IMG/VR virus record: IMGVR_UViG_3300034418_003197
Coordinates: 1-26,115 of that record
DNA length: 26,115 nucleotides
Reading direction: 5' to 3' (one strand)
Origin: a virus
The position numbers and the translations under genes are program-made. This document shows positions 14,056 to 23,067 of the stretch, in pieces. Below the pieces are notes generated by a model. The model was not told where the DNA came from. It was given only the letters and a program-made list of their open reading frames with translations, and ran no database searches. Numbering within the stretch: position 1 is the stretch's first letter; the number at the start of each line of letters is the position of its first letter.

Positions 14056-15377
14056 TGGCTTTTCCGGGAAGACGAAATTTAAATTTATTACTTGGCGGTT
14101 CCAATCCCGCAGACCTTATTTCTAGCTTACCGGGATTTTCTGGCGGTATGCCTAGACCAAGACCACGTTTTCCTATGCCTCCGGGCGGCGGATCCCCGGG
14201 CGGTATGCCACGCCCTCCTGTGATTAACCCCGGTATGCCTCCGGGCGGCGGGTCTCCGGGCGGTATGCCACGCCCTCCAATGGTTAATCCGGGCATACCT
14301 CCGGGAGGTATTAACCGACGTTTCTTTGGCGGACGTGGACGTTTCCCCAGCGGAAGTTTCCCCTCTATACCCCAAGGTTTTCCCGGCGGACGTTTAGGAG
14401 GCGGCTATCCCGGCATGGGCGGTACAGGTCCTTTACCAGTTCCTCCCGGAGGTATGGGCGGCTATCCCGGCATGGGCGGTACAGGTCCTTTACCAGTTCC
14501 TCCCGGAGGTATGGGCGGCGTATTTCCTACGATGCAACACCAAGCTCAAATGCAAGGACCGCTCGGTACTCTAGTGCAACAAGCTCAACCGGCTCAACCG
14601 GCTCAATCAACTCAGATGAACAATCTTGGTGCGGTTGGTAATCGTCAAATGTTTGCCAAAGGCGGAGTGGTTCAGAAGTATGCGGACGGCGGTTTAATCG
14701 GATACGCTAGTGATTTGATGGGTATTGGCGAAGGCGTTAAAGACGCGCTAGGTCAAATCGCAGGCGGTGATTACTACGCAATGGCACAATCTACCCCAAC
14801 AGCGGGCGGGTATGGCGGAACGTCAACCACGGACCTTGGCGAAGTTATTCCGCAAGAAGAAACAATGTTTACAGATGCTACAGGTATGGCAGAAGGCGGT
14901 GAACCAATGGACGCAATGATGGCACAAGACACAATGATGGCGCCGGGTGCAATGGATGAGATGAGTTCAGAGGGGCTAGAAGTTAACCCAGAAAACCTTG
15001 CAATGACGATGGGCGAAGGGTTGGATCCAGAGGGGATGGCTTTTGTTCAAGGTTCTTTGGAAGAAGCCTCTCAGTCACTTGGTGATATTGAAAATTCTGA
15101 TTCCCCTGAATCAATGATGGATGCTGTTCGCGGGGATCAGGCTACGATGTCAGATCGCCGTGCAGAACTTGCGATGGTTGTAGGCGAAGAAGACGCCGCA
15201 CGCACCCCGGATTCAGTTTTGGTACTTCTTCAGCCTGTAATGGCAATGAATGAGATGTCTCCTGAAGAAATCGATCAAAACATGGATCAAGGCATCGGCT
15301 TTTTAGCACAGCAAGAGATGCAAGAACCCGTACAAGGCGATATGGCCGGCGGGATTATGTCAATGATGGGAGGCTAA
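14055..15377 (+). CDS. Pro/Gly-rich repeat virion-associated protein
   Basis: The 440-residue product has two unlike halves. Residues 1-155 are Pro/Gly/Met/Arg-rich, with two kinds of tandem repeat: 20 residues (MPPGGGSPGGMPRPPxxNPG) and 19 residues (GYPGMGGTGPLPVPPGGMG). They look disordered or collagen-like but lack a strict Gly-x-y rhythm. After a Gln linker comes QMFAKGGVVQKYADGGLIGY (about residues 198-217). The C-terminal part (about 275-440) is acidic, Met-rich and helical, with MAEGGEPMDAMMAQDTMM and a stretch starting PESMMDAVRGDQ. No enzyme or membrane segment is seen. It lies between two internal-protein genes, so it is probably packaged or a scaffold-like partner of them, by inference. 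Confidence 0.6.
   Translation: MAFPGRRNLNLLLGGSNPADLISSLPGFSGGMPRPRPRFPMPPGGGSPGGMPRPPVINPGMPPGGGSPGGMPRPPMVNPGIPPGGINRRFFGGRGRFPSGSFPSIPQGFPGGRLGGGYPGMGGTGPLPVPPGGMGGYPGMGGTGPLPVPPGGMGGVFPTMQHQAQMQGPLGTLVQQAQPAQPAQSTQMNNLGAVGNRQMFAKGGVVQKYADGGLIGYASDLMGIGEGVKDALGQIAGGDYYAMAQSTPTAGGYGGTSTTDLGEVIPQEETMFTDATGMAEGGEPMDAMMAQDTMMAPGAMDEMSSEGLEVNPENLAMTMGEGLDPEGMAFVQGSLEEASQSLGDIENSDSPESMMDAVRGDQATMSDRRAELAMVVGEEDAARTPDSVLVLLQPVMAMNEMSPEEIDQNMDQGIGFLAQQEMQEPVQGDMAGGIMSMMGG
14175..14310 (+). repeat. 60-base tandem repeat, about 2.3 copies
   Basis: Copies start at 14175 and 14235 and a partial third at 14295. The unit begins ATGCCTCCGGGCGGCGG and encodes MPPGGGSPGGMPRPPxxNPG. Differences between copies are few. 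Confidence 0.85.
14400..14513 (+). repeat. Exact 57-base tandem duplication
   Basis: Bases 14400-14456 and 14457-14513 read identically by eye. The unit contains GGCTATCCCGGCATGGGCGG and encodes 19 residues. Identity without silent changes means a recent duplication. Confidence 0.85.
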
Positions 15378-15378
15378 T

Positions 15379-18099
15379 ATGGCCGTCAATAATGGTATTG
15401 GATCGTTACCCTTTCCTTTTCCTTCTTATGACGAGTTGTTGTCTTCCGGATTAACGCAAGATCAATACCAATCGGCGGCTCTTCGCGGAACTGCGAGAGG
15501 ACTTCAAGCGATGCGGAATCAATCTGCTCAACAACCAACTGCCGCACAATTTTTGATGCCAGAAGTACCGACTTTGCAAGAAGAATTCCAAGACCGACGG
15601 AACACTTATCGCGGCATTTTGGGGGATCCGGAACAACAGCGAAAAATGACACGAGCGCAAATACTGTTTGACATTGCAAACACTGCGCTTGCATTCGGTA
15701 CGGCTGGATCACGTCCGGGCATGTCCCCTGCCGAGCGTTTGGCAGAGGCGACGGTAGAAACCCAGTTGTTCCCGAAAATCGGAGCGCGGACCGCGGCACA
15801 AAACGAACAGCAACAGAAAGTTGATCTGGCGGCATTGCAGTCGGCAGAAACGTCTTTGGCCGCGAAACAGAAAGCGGCGGCGGATTATCGAGAAGCGTTG
15901 TTAAAGCAAGGCGATGATTATTTAGGCTATGTTTGGAAAGTAGGCGATACAACTTACGGTCCGTTTAACATGAAAAGTTTTAGCGGACGTCAAGAAATGG
16001 CCGCGGCTAAAGCGCGATATCCAGACGGAAGCCCATTTAAAGTTGGTGAAGAAAAAACTCCGGCTAAACCTTCATTAGTCACTTTAGTAGACCGAAATGC
16101 GTCAAATCCGATGTCTACTGCAATAACCTTAAACCCGTCGGACCCTACACAAGCACAACGAATTAAAGAATTAACCCAAGATCAAGGGTTTGTTGAGGCT
16201 GGAAATGCTCCAATGACTAGAAGCGCAGATCTAGTCACTATGATTAATCCTACAAACCCGTTTGATCGTAGAACGCTAAATTTAGCCCTTCCTCAACAGT
16301 ACGACATGTTTAAACAGTTGCAGGAATCTCGTTATGTTAAAGCCAGTGACGCGGTTAATTCAAAGCTATCTGATCCAGTAGTCTTAGTAGATCCGACAGA
16401 TCCGAAAAAGACAGTCATGCTGGATCCATTAATTCCGGCAGACTATGCTAGGTACCGAGATCTTACTCAAAATAGAGGATACGTTTTACAGGGTAAAGCT
16501 CCGGACATTAGTCCAGACATGAAAACGTTCGTTGATCCAGCTAATCCAAAAAATACAAAGATGTTGGATCTTAAAAACCCAGACGATATTGAACAACTTA
16601 AAACTCTCAAAACGTTGGGATGGGTTGAACAAGGTAAAGAACCAGATCTTACACAAGACCTTAAAACATTTGTGGATCCATCTAATCCAAATAATCGTAA
16701 GACGTTAGATCTAAACGACCCAGAAGAGCGGTCTATGGCAGACTTCTTACGGCAAGGCGGTTATGTAGTGTCCGGGACAGAAGGGGCTACATCTATGGAT
16801 TTAATCACTTTGGTTGATCCAGACGACCCAACAAAACGTCAGACATTTGATAGGAATAATCCGGCGGATAGAGCTACAATTCAAGCGCATATTAGTACCG
16901 GCTCTATATTGGAGGGGGATGAAGCTACTCCTCAAACGGTGGTTACCCGAAATTTCTATCATCCGGAAACTGGAGAAATACGCACAATTATTGCTAATGC
17001 TCCTGATGCTCAAAAACAAATCAAACAAGCCCTTTCTGACGGACTTGTTGGCACAGGCGAAGCGGATAATAGCCCCGGAGCAACATTCGGTCGTGGGTTT
17101 GAATCTCGGCTTATTGATCTTCTTGGAGATCCAGAAAAACTACGTCAATATGCTGACGGCACTCTGGATGAAGGCTTAACGCTGAAGCTCAACATGGCAA
17201 TTAGTAAGGCCGCACAACCAACAACGGGCTGGAATTCTGAGCTTGGCCGAAATGTCGTTATCCAAGGCATGAACTTCCCACAAGAAGTTGTTGACGCGAT
17301 CAGATCCCGTCAATCCTTGAATCTTGCAGTTCCAAATATGACGGGCACGGCGATGGTTGGTGCGCTTAACCCAGTTGCGGCGGAAGGTGCCGCTCCTAAT
17401 GAACTAGCGATTCCTTTAAACACGCCTTCTTTCTATACCTCTCTTAAAAGCGCAAACGGTTCTATTGATTTAGACGCGCCAAACTGGAGACGTTTACCAA
17501 CTACTTTGTTTAACCCATCTATTCGTTATGAAAGAGCAACCGGTATTGGTGAAATTGCTCAACGTGTCAGTAATTATTTTTCAGAAAATACTCGCGAACT
17601 TGGCGGGGCTCCAATGTCTGAGCAAGGCGCGGAACTTGTGCAAGCAGAGCGCGACCTGATTGCATTGCGTAACGAAGTCATGATGCTGATTACTAACATT
17701 GGCGTTGATGACAGGATGCTCAAATCTGTTCAAGACGCAATTAATCAGGAAATTGAAGGATTTACTCCGGGCATGTTTAAGAGTGATGAAAAAGCTCTTG
17801 GTACAATCACTACGACCAGAAAACAGTTGGGTCGAGCTTGGAATATGGGAGCGGGTATTGTTCCTGAGTACGGCGGGGATCCAACAGGATATACCGAAGC
17901 GCAAGTTACTAAGTACCGGGCAAATATGAAAAAAGTAACTGATTTAATCGCAGAATTAACGGCGTTTGAAGATTCGTATAGGGCACATTTGGCTAGAGGT
18001 GCTACTGGATCAAGCGAACAGCCGCTGTCCAGAAGTGATGCTAGAAACCTGATCCAACAATACTCAACTCTTCGTAGTCCTACGGCATCACCACAATAA
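15379..18099 (+). CDS. Large internal virion protein with seven 48-residue repeats
   Basis: The 906-residue product follows a GGGAGG ribosome site. Residues 1-200 are mostly helical and Gln-rich (LTQDQYQSAALRGTARGLQA, ARAQILFDIANTALAFG-like segment, LQSAETSLAAKQKAAADYRE). Residues 232-568 hold seven repeats of about 48 residues with the consensus D(L/M)xTxVDPxNPxxxKTLDLxxP, then a helix, then GYVxxGxxP. Residues about 575-906 return to a mixed and helical fold without known motifs. I do not recognise an enzyme. Size and position between the Pro/Gly protein and the 1507-residue protein fit a T7 gp15-type ejection protein or a tape-measure-like spacer. This is inference. Confidence 0.65.
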   Translation: MAVNNGIGSLPFPFPSYDELLSSGLTQDQYQSAALRGTARGLQAMRNQSAQQPTAAQFLMPEVPTLQEEFQDRRNTYRGILGDPEQQRKMTRAQILFDIANTALAFGTAGSRPGMSPAERLAEATVETQLFPKIGARTAAQNEQQQKVDLAALQSAETSLAAKQKAAADYREALLKQGDDYLGYVWKVGDTTYGPFNMKSFSGRQEMAAAKARYPDGSPFKVGEEKTPAKPSLVTLVDRNASNPMSTAITLNPSDPTQAQRIKELTQDQGFVEAGNAPMTRSADLVTMINPTNPFDRRTLNLALPQQYDMFKQLQESRYVKASDAVNSKLSDPVVLVDPTDPKKTVMLDPLIPADYARYRDLTQNRGYVLQGKAPDISPDMKTFVDPANPKNTKMLDLKNPDDIEQLKTLKTLGWVEQGKEPDLTQDLKTFVDPSNPNNRKTLDLNDPEERSMADFLRQGGYVVSGTEGATSMDLITLVDPDDPTKRQTFDRNNPADRATIQAHISTGSILEGDEATPQTVVTRNFYHPETGEIRTIIANAPDAQKQIKQALSDGLVGTGEADNSPGATFGRGFESRLIDLLGDPEKLRQYADGTLDEGLTLKLNMAISKAAQPTTGWNSELGRNVVIQGMNFPQEVVDAIRSRQSLNLAVPNMTGTAMVGALNPVAAEGAAPNELAIPLNTPSFYTSLKSANGSIDLDAPNWRRLPTTLFNPSIRYERATGIGEIAQRVSNYFSENTRELGGAPMSEQGAELVQAERDLIALRNEVMMLITNIGVDDRMLKSVQDAINQEIEGFTPGMFKSDEKALGTITTTRKQLGRAWNMGAGIVPEYGGDPTGYTEAQVTKYRANMKKVTDLIAELTAFEDSYRAHLARGATGSSEQPLSRSDARNLIQQYSTLRSPTASPQ
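16072..17082 (+). repeat. Seven protein repeats of about 48 residues
   Basis: Successive units begin at SLVTLVDRNASNP, DLVTMINPTNPFD, DPVVLVDPTDPKK, DMKTFVDPANPKN, DLKTFVDPSNPNN, DLITLVDPDDPTK and VVTRNFYHPETGE. Each continues with a strand, a short helix and a GxVxxG turn. Units 4 and 5 are most alike, while 1, 2 and 7 have drifted. A preceding segment (YVWKVGDTTYGPFN) may be a further degenerate copy. Confidence 0.8.
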
Positions 18100-18112
18100 G
18101 GGAAGGTAGAAC

Positions 18113-21100
18113 ATGGCACAGCAAACTCCAACCGCTCAATCCGCCGCTCCACCTTCAATTACTGTTGGAGGGTCAAGTTATCCCGTTCCAAACGTGGATA
18201 GGCCCTTATATGATGTTGAATTCACTGCGGAAAATTTTAACACCCTAGTTAAAGAAATCGGAGTTCATAATATAACAACGGGGGTAGTTGATACCGCTAC
18301 TCAAAACTACCAGCCCGGTCTTTTTTCTTATGAAACGTTAAAAGACGGAACTGCCCCGTTATTTGATTTGTTTCCACAATATGAAAACGTTGCCCCAGAA
18401 AAACGGGGATTAAAAGACGAAGCTATGCTGTCTCTTTTTAGTAACGTGCAAGATTTCGGGAAATACTGGAAGAACGAGGCGGACCCAGACCCTTCTTACA
18501 ATTTAGATGCCCTGTGGCACGGGGCTAAAAACGAGATAGGGCCTGCTACGGGGGTAACGCTTGGAGTTACGACAGGTATAAAAGCAGTAACACCGTGGGC
18601 CGCGCCTTTAATGCCGGTTTCCCCTTACCTTGGAACGGCCATATATCTAGGAGGCGCAACGGCGGGAGGAATTGCAGGATATTTTGCAGGAAGAGAAGCC
18701 GGAGAAGCGTTAATCGGTCCTAAAGCTCCTGTGGTCCCTACACTAAAGGCTAGTAACAATTTAGGGGAAACTTTGACTTTTGGTGTAAGCAGTCTTGCAA
18801 CTCCCATGCTTTGGCCGGTTAAGGCTATGCAAGGCACCGGTGCCGTTAATTTCTTGACCAATTTTAAACAAGTTGCTCAAGGCGAACGATTTGCCAATAT
18901 TGCTGACGACGCCATTGAAGCCGCCGCGAAAGAAGCGGGTCTCACCGTAAAACAAATGCAACGAGCGGTAGAATTACAAAGAAATCCTCCGGGAGTAATG
19001 TTTTCTAGACAAGGAGAAGGTATTCCTTTGGGGGTTACACGATTTAATCCTAGTGGAAAATTGTTTGACCCAACTAAGGGACCTGTTGGCGTTAGAATGA
19101 TTTCAGCCGCAGGCGAAGGGATTGAACGTAGCATGATAAATGCGCGGAACCACCCCGGAGTCTTTCTCGGGTTTGAGACTTTAGCCATAGGCGGTGCTGG
19201 ACTTGGTGCTTATGGATCTGAAACGGCGTTCCCCGGAAGTAACGGATTTCGTTTTTTGAGCGAAATAACGGGAGCGGCGTTAGTTCCCCTTGCCGCAAAG
19301 CCAATTGTGCAGTGGGGACCAGATGCGATTAAGAACGTCTATAACTTAGCCAAAAAATATTACACAGGGGAATCTCAGGGTCTTTTTGAGCAATCCATGA
19401 AACAGGATGCTGGCCGAAGAGTTTATTCTGTAATGGAAATGGCCTTTACGGATCCGCAAGCCGAAAGACCCGTAGGCCCAATGATGATTAATGCGGATGG
19501 GGATCTCAAGATTTTACCAGAAACTGCCCCAGATTTAGTTGAACAAATGCGGGCGTTCCGTGAACAAGGGTATGAAGAAATTGACCCGATGACCGGGTTT
19601 ATTCGTCTTTTAGAAAAAGCGGCAAATGATCCAAAATTCCAAGTTGCGGGAGAAGGGTCTGCTCAGTTAACTACGGCCAGTTTGGCTCAAGCGGCCGGAG
19701 TTCCCGGAGCAAAAGCGTTAAGCGTAATGGAAAATGAGTTAAAACGAAGCAGTGACGAATTAGCTCTGTCCAGCGATAAAGGTCGAGAAAGCTTTATTCA
19801 AGCCGCTAAATCTGCATTGTTGATGTTGAACAAGTCCGGAAAACCTGAAGATTTAGCGATGGCGGCTTTAATTCAACGAAAGTTGTTTGAACAAAACATT
19901 CTTGATGAAACAACGCTTTCATTAACCCGTCTTGCAGAAGCTTTTAAACGTGTATACGGAACAGGTGAAAATCTCGGAGAAAGCCAAAGGAATCTTTTTT
20001 CAGATAGAGTCTACGAAGTATTGATGAATCAGCTTGCTATTTCTAAAGGCCGAGAAAGACAGCTTTGGCAACAAATCCCTGACTTTAGCGTTGAACGATT
20101 TTTTGCAGTAGATGGATCAGAAGTTGATGTTCCAAACATGCTTAGGATCTTTGACGTAAGAATGGATGATGGGGGTATTAAATTTGCGTCAAAAACAGCC
20201 GAGGCTGATTTTAACAGAGCCCTTGGCGATGCCATGCTCGAACTGGAAGAAATGCGTACTTTCTATGGAAGGGGAGCAGGCGCAGGCGCAGGAGCCGCTG
20301 ACTCAACTGCCGGAGGAGCCGCGGATACGGCGCTTTCTGGTTTAGGAAAAGAAAAGACGTCTATTTACCAACCTGCCTTGAACATGATGCCAGACAGAGG
20401 CGATGCTCCGTCGGGCTTCCGTGTTTTTCAAAGACGCGGGGAAGAAAAAGGGTTTGTTACGACAGTTGTCGATTCCAACGGTAATAAGGTTGAACTACGG
20501 CTAGATCCGACAGATAGAGTAACCCCGTATACGGCCACAATTATTAACGGGGTTGGGCCGGATGCCTACCGTGCAGGGGCGACATCAGATACCGTACCCT
20601 TAGCGGGTCCAAACAATGTTCAGGAAGCGATTGCGATGACTCGCGTTCGCATGTCGCAGGGGGGAGACTTTGTATTTACTCCACCTACCGCGGCTCAAGG
20701 AACAACTGCCGCTTCAACGACTGCGGGAACAACTGCGGGAACAACTGCTCCGGCTTCTGATCCGTTAAATCCTCCTCCGTTTACGTTTGAAAAAATGTAT
20801 GAATACCGAAGTGCTATTTTAGATCGAGCGGCAGAAGCACGAGCGGCGGGAAAGAACAGCTTGGCTAAACGTTTAGACAGGTATGCGGCCGCAATTTTAC
20901 AAGATCTTGTGGGAACTCCATTGGATCAACTCCCGGCCGGAACCGGAGAAAAGGCCATTAAGGCATACAACTCCGCTAGAGAATATACGAAAGCGCGGAA
21001 CGCTGTTTGGAATCAAGGCATATTAGGCGAAATGCAAAAGTATAGCTCGGAAACCCGCGATTTAAGAATGGATCCGTCAGTGTTTGCTCATCGCCTTTTC

Positions 21101-22636
21101 CAAGGAGGCGATAACCCTCTGGTAAATCGCGTTGAACAGATTTTAAACGTACCTGCTTTTATGAAAGCTCAAGCAGGGGGATCCGTAGATGCACCTTCAT
21201 ATCAGTTAGATAAGACTGAATTTCCTACTTTTATAGAGGATTTGAAAGCCGGCGAAGATATTCCAGATCTAATGTTTAAACTGGTTAATGACGCTCAAAA
21301 GAAAATTCTTAGCAAGCGCGTAGACAAAGAAACAGGGGATATCACTTATGTAGTTGATCCCAAAAAACTAGAGGACTACCGGAACAATCCTGAAGTGCAA
21401 CGGTTAATGAGCATTTTCCCCAGCTTGGCTCAAGACCTGTCTACAGTAGAAAGTGCTCAACGATTAGCAAACTCTACGTTGTTCCGAGAAGCAACTGATG
21501 AGGAACTGTTAACTCGTTCCGTATTAGAAGGGTTTCTTGGGGGAGAAAAAGCCAGTTTAGGCGTTTCTAGAATATTGACGGGTAAAAATCCAAGCACGGG
21601 GCTTAATGAGTTAAGACGTTTAATTGACGGCATGGATGCAAACTCGATCAATCCGAAAACAAACCAACCGTTTGGAAAAGAAGGCTTGGAAGAATTTAAA
21701 TCGGATGTCTTTAAAGCCTTACGAGGATCTATTTTTGATGTCGCGATTACGCAATCGGGTGGAACAGGTTTCAGCTTTAGCCCCAAAAAAATGTCTGATT
21801 TTCTATTTCAACCATTGAAGTTTGCGGCGTCTAAAGAGGGCAAAGACTTTACCATCATAGACTGGATGAAAAGTAATAAACTAATTGGTGAAGATGAAGT
21901 TGGTCTAATTAAGAAAAACTTAGCAGAAATGATTGACGTTGAAGCGGCTTTTGCTACAGGTCAGCAAGAAAAAATATTGTTTAAAAATCCAACAGCGTCC
22001 AAGATGATGATGACTAAGATTCTTGGCGCCACTTTTGGTTTACAAGTACAAAACACCTTAGAAGGGATGCTGAAAAAAATTGGCATAACGCCGCCCAGTG
22101 GAATTGGCGGTGGAATTATTGCGGCGGAAAGTGGCTCCGATATCGTAGTCAACATGCTTTTGCGCGCGCCAGAAACGGCTAAAGTTAACTTCATGGTCGA
22201 GATGATGCAAAATCCACGATTAATGGCGTTAATGATGCGAGAAATTAAAGATGCGAAAGATGCTAAAAACACCTTTAAAGCAATAGAAAGCGCAATCAGC
22301 GGAACTATTTCTCAAGCTGGCCGAAGACTTCCTTATGCTGAAAGAGCGGTTATAGAAGAGGCTGAAGAGCCAGACTTAGACAATTTCGGGGCTTCTGTAA
22401 CTCCGCAAGCACCACAGCAGAACCTGATGGCACAGCGGTTTGCTCGCTCACAGCCGACGGTGATTCAACCACGGCCCGCGGCTCCTGCTCCCGCTCCTGT
22501 TGCACAGGCCCCCGCACCACAACCCGCACCACCACAAGGCGCGGCAAATCCACAGCAACGTCAGCAGTTAGCGGCAATGTTCCCTAACGATCCGATCTTG
22601 GGAGCGGCCGGCGGCATAGGAAGCTTGTTCTCATGA
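18113..22636 (+). CDS. Giant internal virion / ejection protein with hydrophobic segments
   Basis: The 1507-residue product is the largest in the window and follows a GGGAAGG ribosome site. Residues about 143-210 are Gly/Ala-rich and hydrophobic (TGVTLGVTTGIKAVTPWAAP, LGTAIYLGGATAGGIAGYFA), like a glycine-zipper membrane segment; a second such region lies at about 352-400. Long charged helical regions follow. Low-complexity linkers are at about 722-735 (GAGAGAGAADS) and 863-882 (Thr/Ala/Gly repeats). The C-terminus is Pro/Ala/Gln-rich (APAPAPVAQAPAPQPAPP) and ends AGGIGSLFS. By length it compares with T7 gp16 (1318 residues), which enters the host envelope, but I see no lytic transglycosylase motif. 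The acyltransferase gene starts in its stop codon (ATGA). Confidence 0.7.
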   Translation: MAQQTPTAQSAAPPSITVGGSSYPVPNVDRPLYDVEFTAENFNTLVKEIGVHNITTGVVDTATQNYQPGLFSYETLKDGTAPLFDLFPQYENVAPEKRGLKDEAMLSLFSNVQDFGKYWKNEADPDPSYNLDALWHGAKNEIGPATGVTLGVTTGIKAVTPWAAPLMPVSPYLGTAIYLGGATAGGIAGYFAGREAGEALIGPKAPVVPTLKASNNLGETLTFGVSSLATPMLWPVKAMQGTGAVNFLTNFKQVAQGERFANIADDAIEAAAKEAGLTVKQMQRAVELQRNPPGVMFSRQGEGIPLGVTRFNPSGKLFDPTKGPVGVRMISAAGEGIERSMINARNHPGVFLGFETLAIGGAGLGAYGSETAFPGSNGFRFLSEITGAALVPLAAKPIVQWGPDAIKNVYNLAKKYYTGESQGLFEQSMKQDAGRRVYSVMEMAFTDPQAERPVGPMMINADGDLKILPETAPDLVEQMRAFREQGYEEIDPMTGFIRLLEKAANDPKFQVAGEGSAQLTTASLAQAAGVPGAKALSVMENELKRSSDELALSSDKGRESFIQAAKSALLMLNKSGKPEDLAMAALIQRKLFEQNILDETTLSLTRLAEAFKRVYGTGENLGESQRNLFSDRVYEVLMNQLAISKGRERQLWQQIPDFSVERFFAVDGSEVDVPNMLRIFDVRMDDGGIKFASKTAEADFNRALGDAMLELEEMRTFYGRGAGAGAGAADSTAGGAADTALSGLGKEKTSIYQPALNMMPDRGDAPSGFRVFQRRGEEKGFVTTVVDSNGNKVELRLDPTDRVTPYTATIINGVGPDAYRAGATSDTVPLAGPNNVQEAIAMTRVRMSQGGDFVFTPPTAAQGTTAASTTAGTTAGTTAPASDPLNPPPFTFEKMYEYRSAILDRAAEARAAGKNSLAKRLDRYAAAILQDLVGTPLDQLPAGTGEKAIKAYNSAREYTKARNAVWNQGILGEMQKYSSETRDLRMDPSVFAHRLFQGGDNPLVNRVEQILNVPAFMKAQAGGSVDAPSYQLDKTEFPTFIEDLKAGEDIPDLMFKLVNDAQKKILSKRVDKETGDITYVVDPKKLEDYRNNPEVQRLMSIFPSLAQDLSTVESAQRLANSTLFREATDEELLTRSVLEGFLGGEKASLGVSRILTGKNPSTGLNELRRLIDGMDANSINPKTNQPFGKEGLEEFKSDVFKALRGSIFDVAITQSGGTGFSFSPKKMSDFLFQPLKFAASKEGKDFTIIDWMKSNKLIGEDEVGLIKKNLAEMIDVEAAFATGQQEKILFKNPTASKMMMTKILGATFGLQVQNTLEGMLKKIGITPPSGIGGGIIAAESGSDIVVNMLLRAPETAKVNFMVEMMQNPRLMALMMREIKDAKDAKNTFKAIESAISGTISQAGRRLPYAERAVIEEAEEPDLDNFGASVTPQAPQQNLMAQRFARSQPTVIQPRPAAPAPAPVAQAPAPQPAPPQGAANPQQRQQLAAMFPNDPILGAAGGIGSLFS

Positions 22637-23067
22637 ACGAACTCGGACTGGCAGTTAGCTTGATGATGAGGTCCGACTTCCATCGCCCGTGGTTTATTTC
22701 TGATCTGGAAGACTGGATAACTCCTGCCATTGAAAACAACAGGATTCAGTTTTTCTACGATGGTGAGGAGCCAATAGGCTTTTTTACCTACACGTTTTTA
22801 ACGGAATGTACAGAGCTTGGGTATCTGACAAAAACAGATAAGTTGCAACCAAGCGATTGGCAAACCGGACCGGAGGATGGCCGTTTATACGCCATTGACT
22901 TTATTGCGTTTAAAAATGTGAGACAATGTGTAAAGGATGCAGGCAAGACTTTGCAGGCCCAATATGGGACAGTCAAAGGCGAATGTCATTTTTTCCGGTA
23001 TGCAAAAGACCGCTTGGGACGCATAGCAAAGAGACGAGATGAATTATGTTTGAAGATGGCATCGTAA
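22633..23067 (+). CDS. HlyC-like toxin-activating lysine acyltransferase
   Basis: The 144-residue product aligns by eye with HlyC, the enzyme that moves a fatty acyl chain from acyl carrier protein to internal lysines of RTX toxins. Matching points are SDFHRPW (HlyC SPLHRNW) with His17 at the place of catalytic His23, PAIENNRIQFF (PAIxxNQY), PIGFFTYTFLTECTELGYL (the VA/GFxSWAxLSxExExxYL segment), LQPSDWQTGPEDGRLY (the DWxSGDRxW segment) and AIDFIAF with Asp89 at the place of Asp92. HlyC proteins have about 170 residues; here the C-terminus is shorter and basic. The gene overlaps the giant protein gene by ATGA and the next gene by 22 bases, so it is made with virion proteins. No RTX repeat protein is in the window; the substrate is unknown. 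Confidence 0.85.
   Translation: MNELGLAVSLMMRSDFHRPWFISDLEDWITPAIENNRIQFFYDGEEPIGFFTYTFLTECTELGYLTKTDKLQPSDWQTGPEDGRLYAIDFIAFKNVRQCVKDAGKTLQAQYGTVKGECHFFRYAKDRLGRIAKRRDELCLKMAS

Noticed and set aside
14033-14296. Gly/Pro-rich minus-strand open frame
   Set aside because: It is the mirror of the Pro/Gly repeats on the plus strand; GGN/CCN codons read open on both strands.
14175-14513. Repeat cluster as a possible CRISPR array
   Set aside because: Units are directly tandem, in frame and without unique spacers; they code for protein repeats.
15386-15952. 188-residue minus-strand open frame
   Set aside because: It is antisense to the start of the 906-residue gene, lacks a ribosome site or family pattern, and is a by-product of codon composition.
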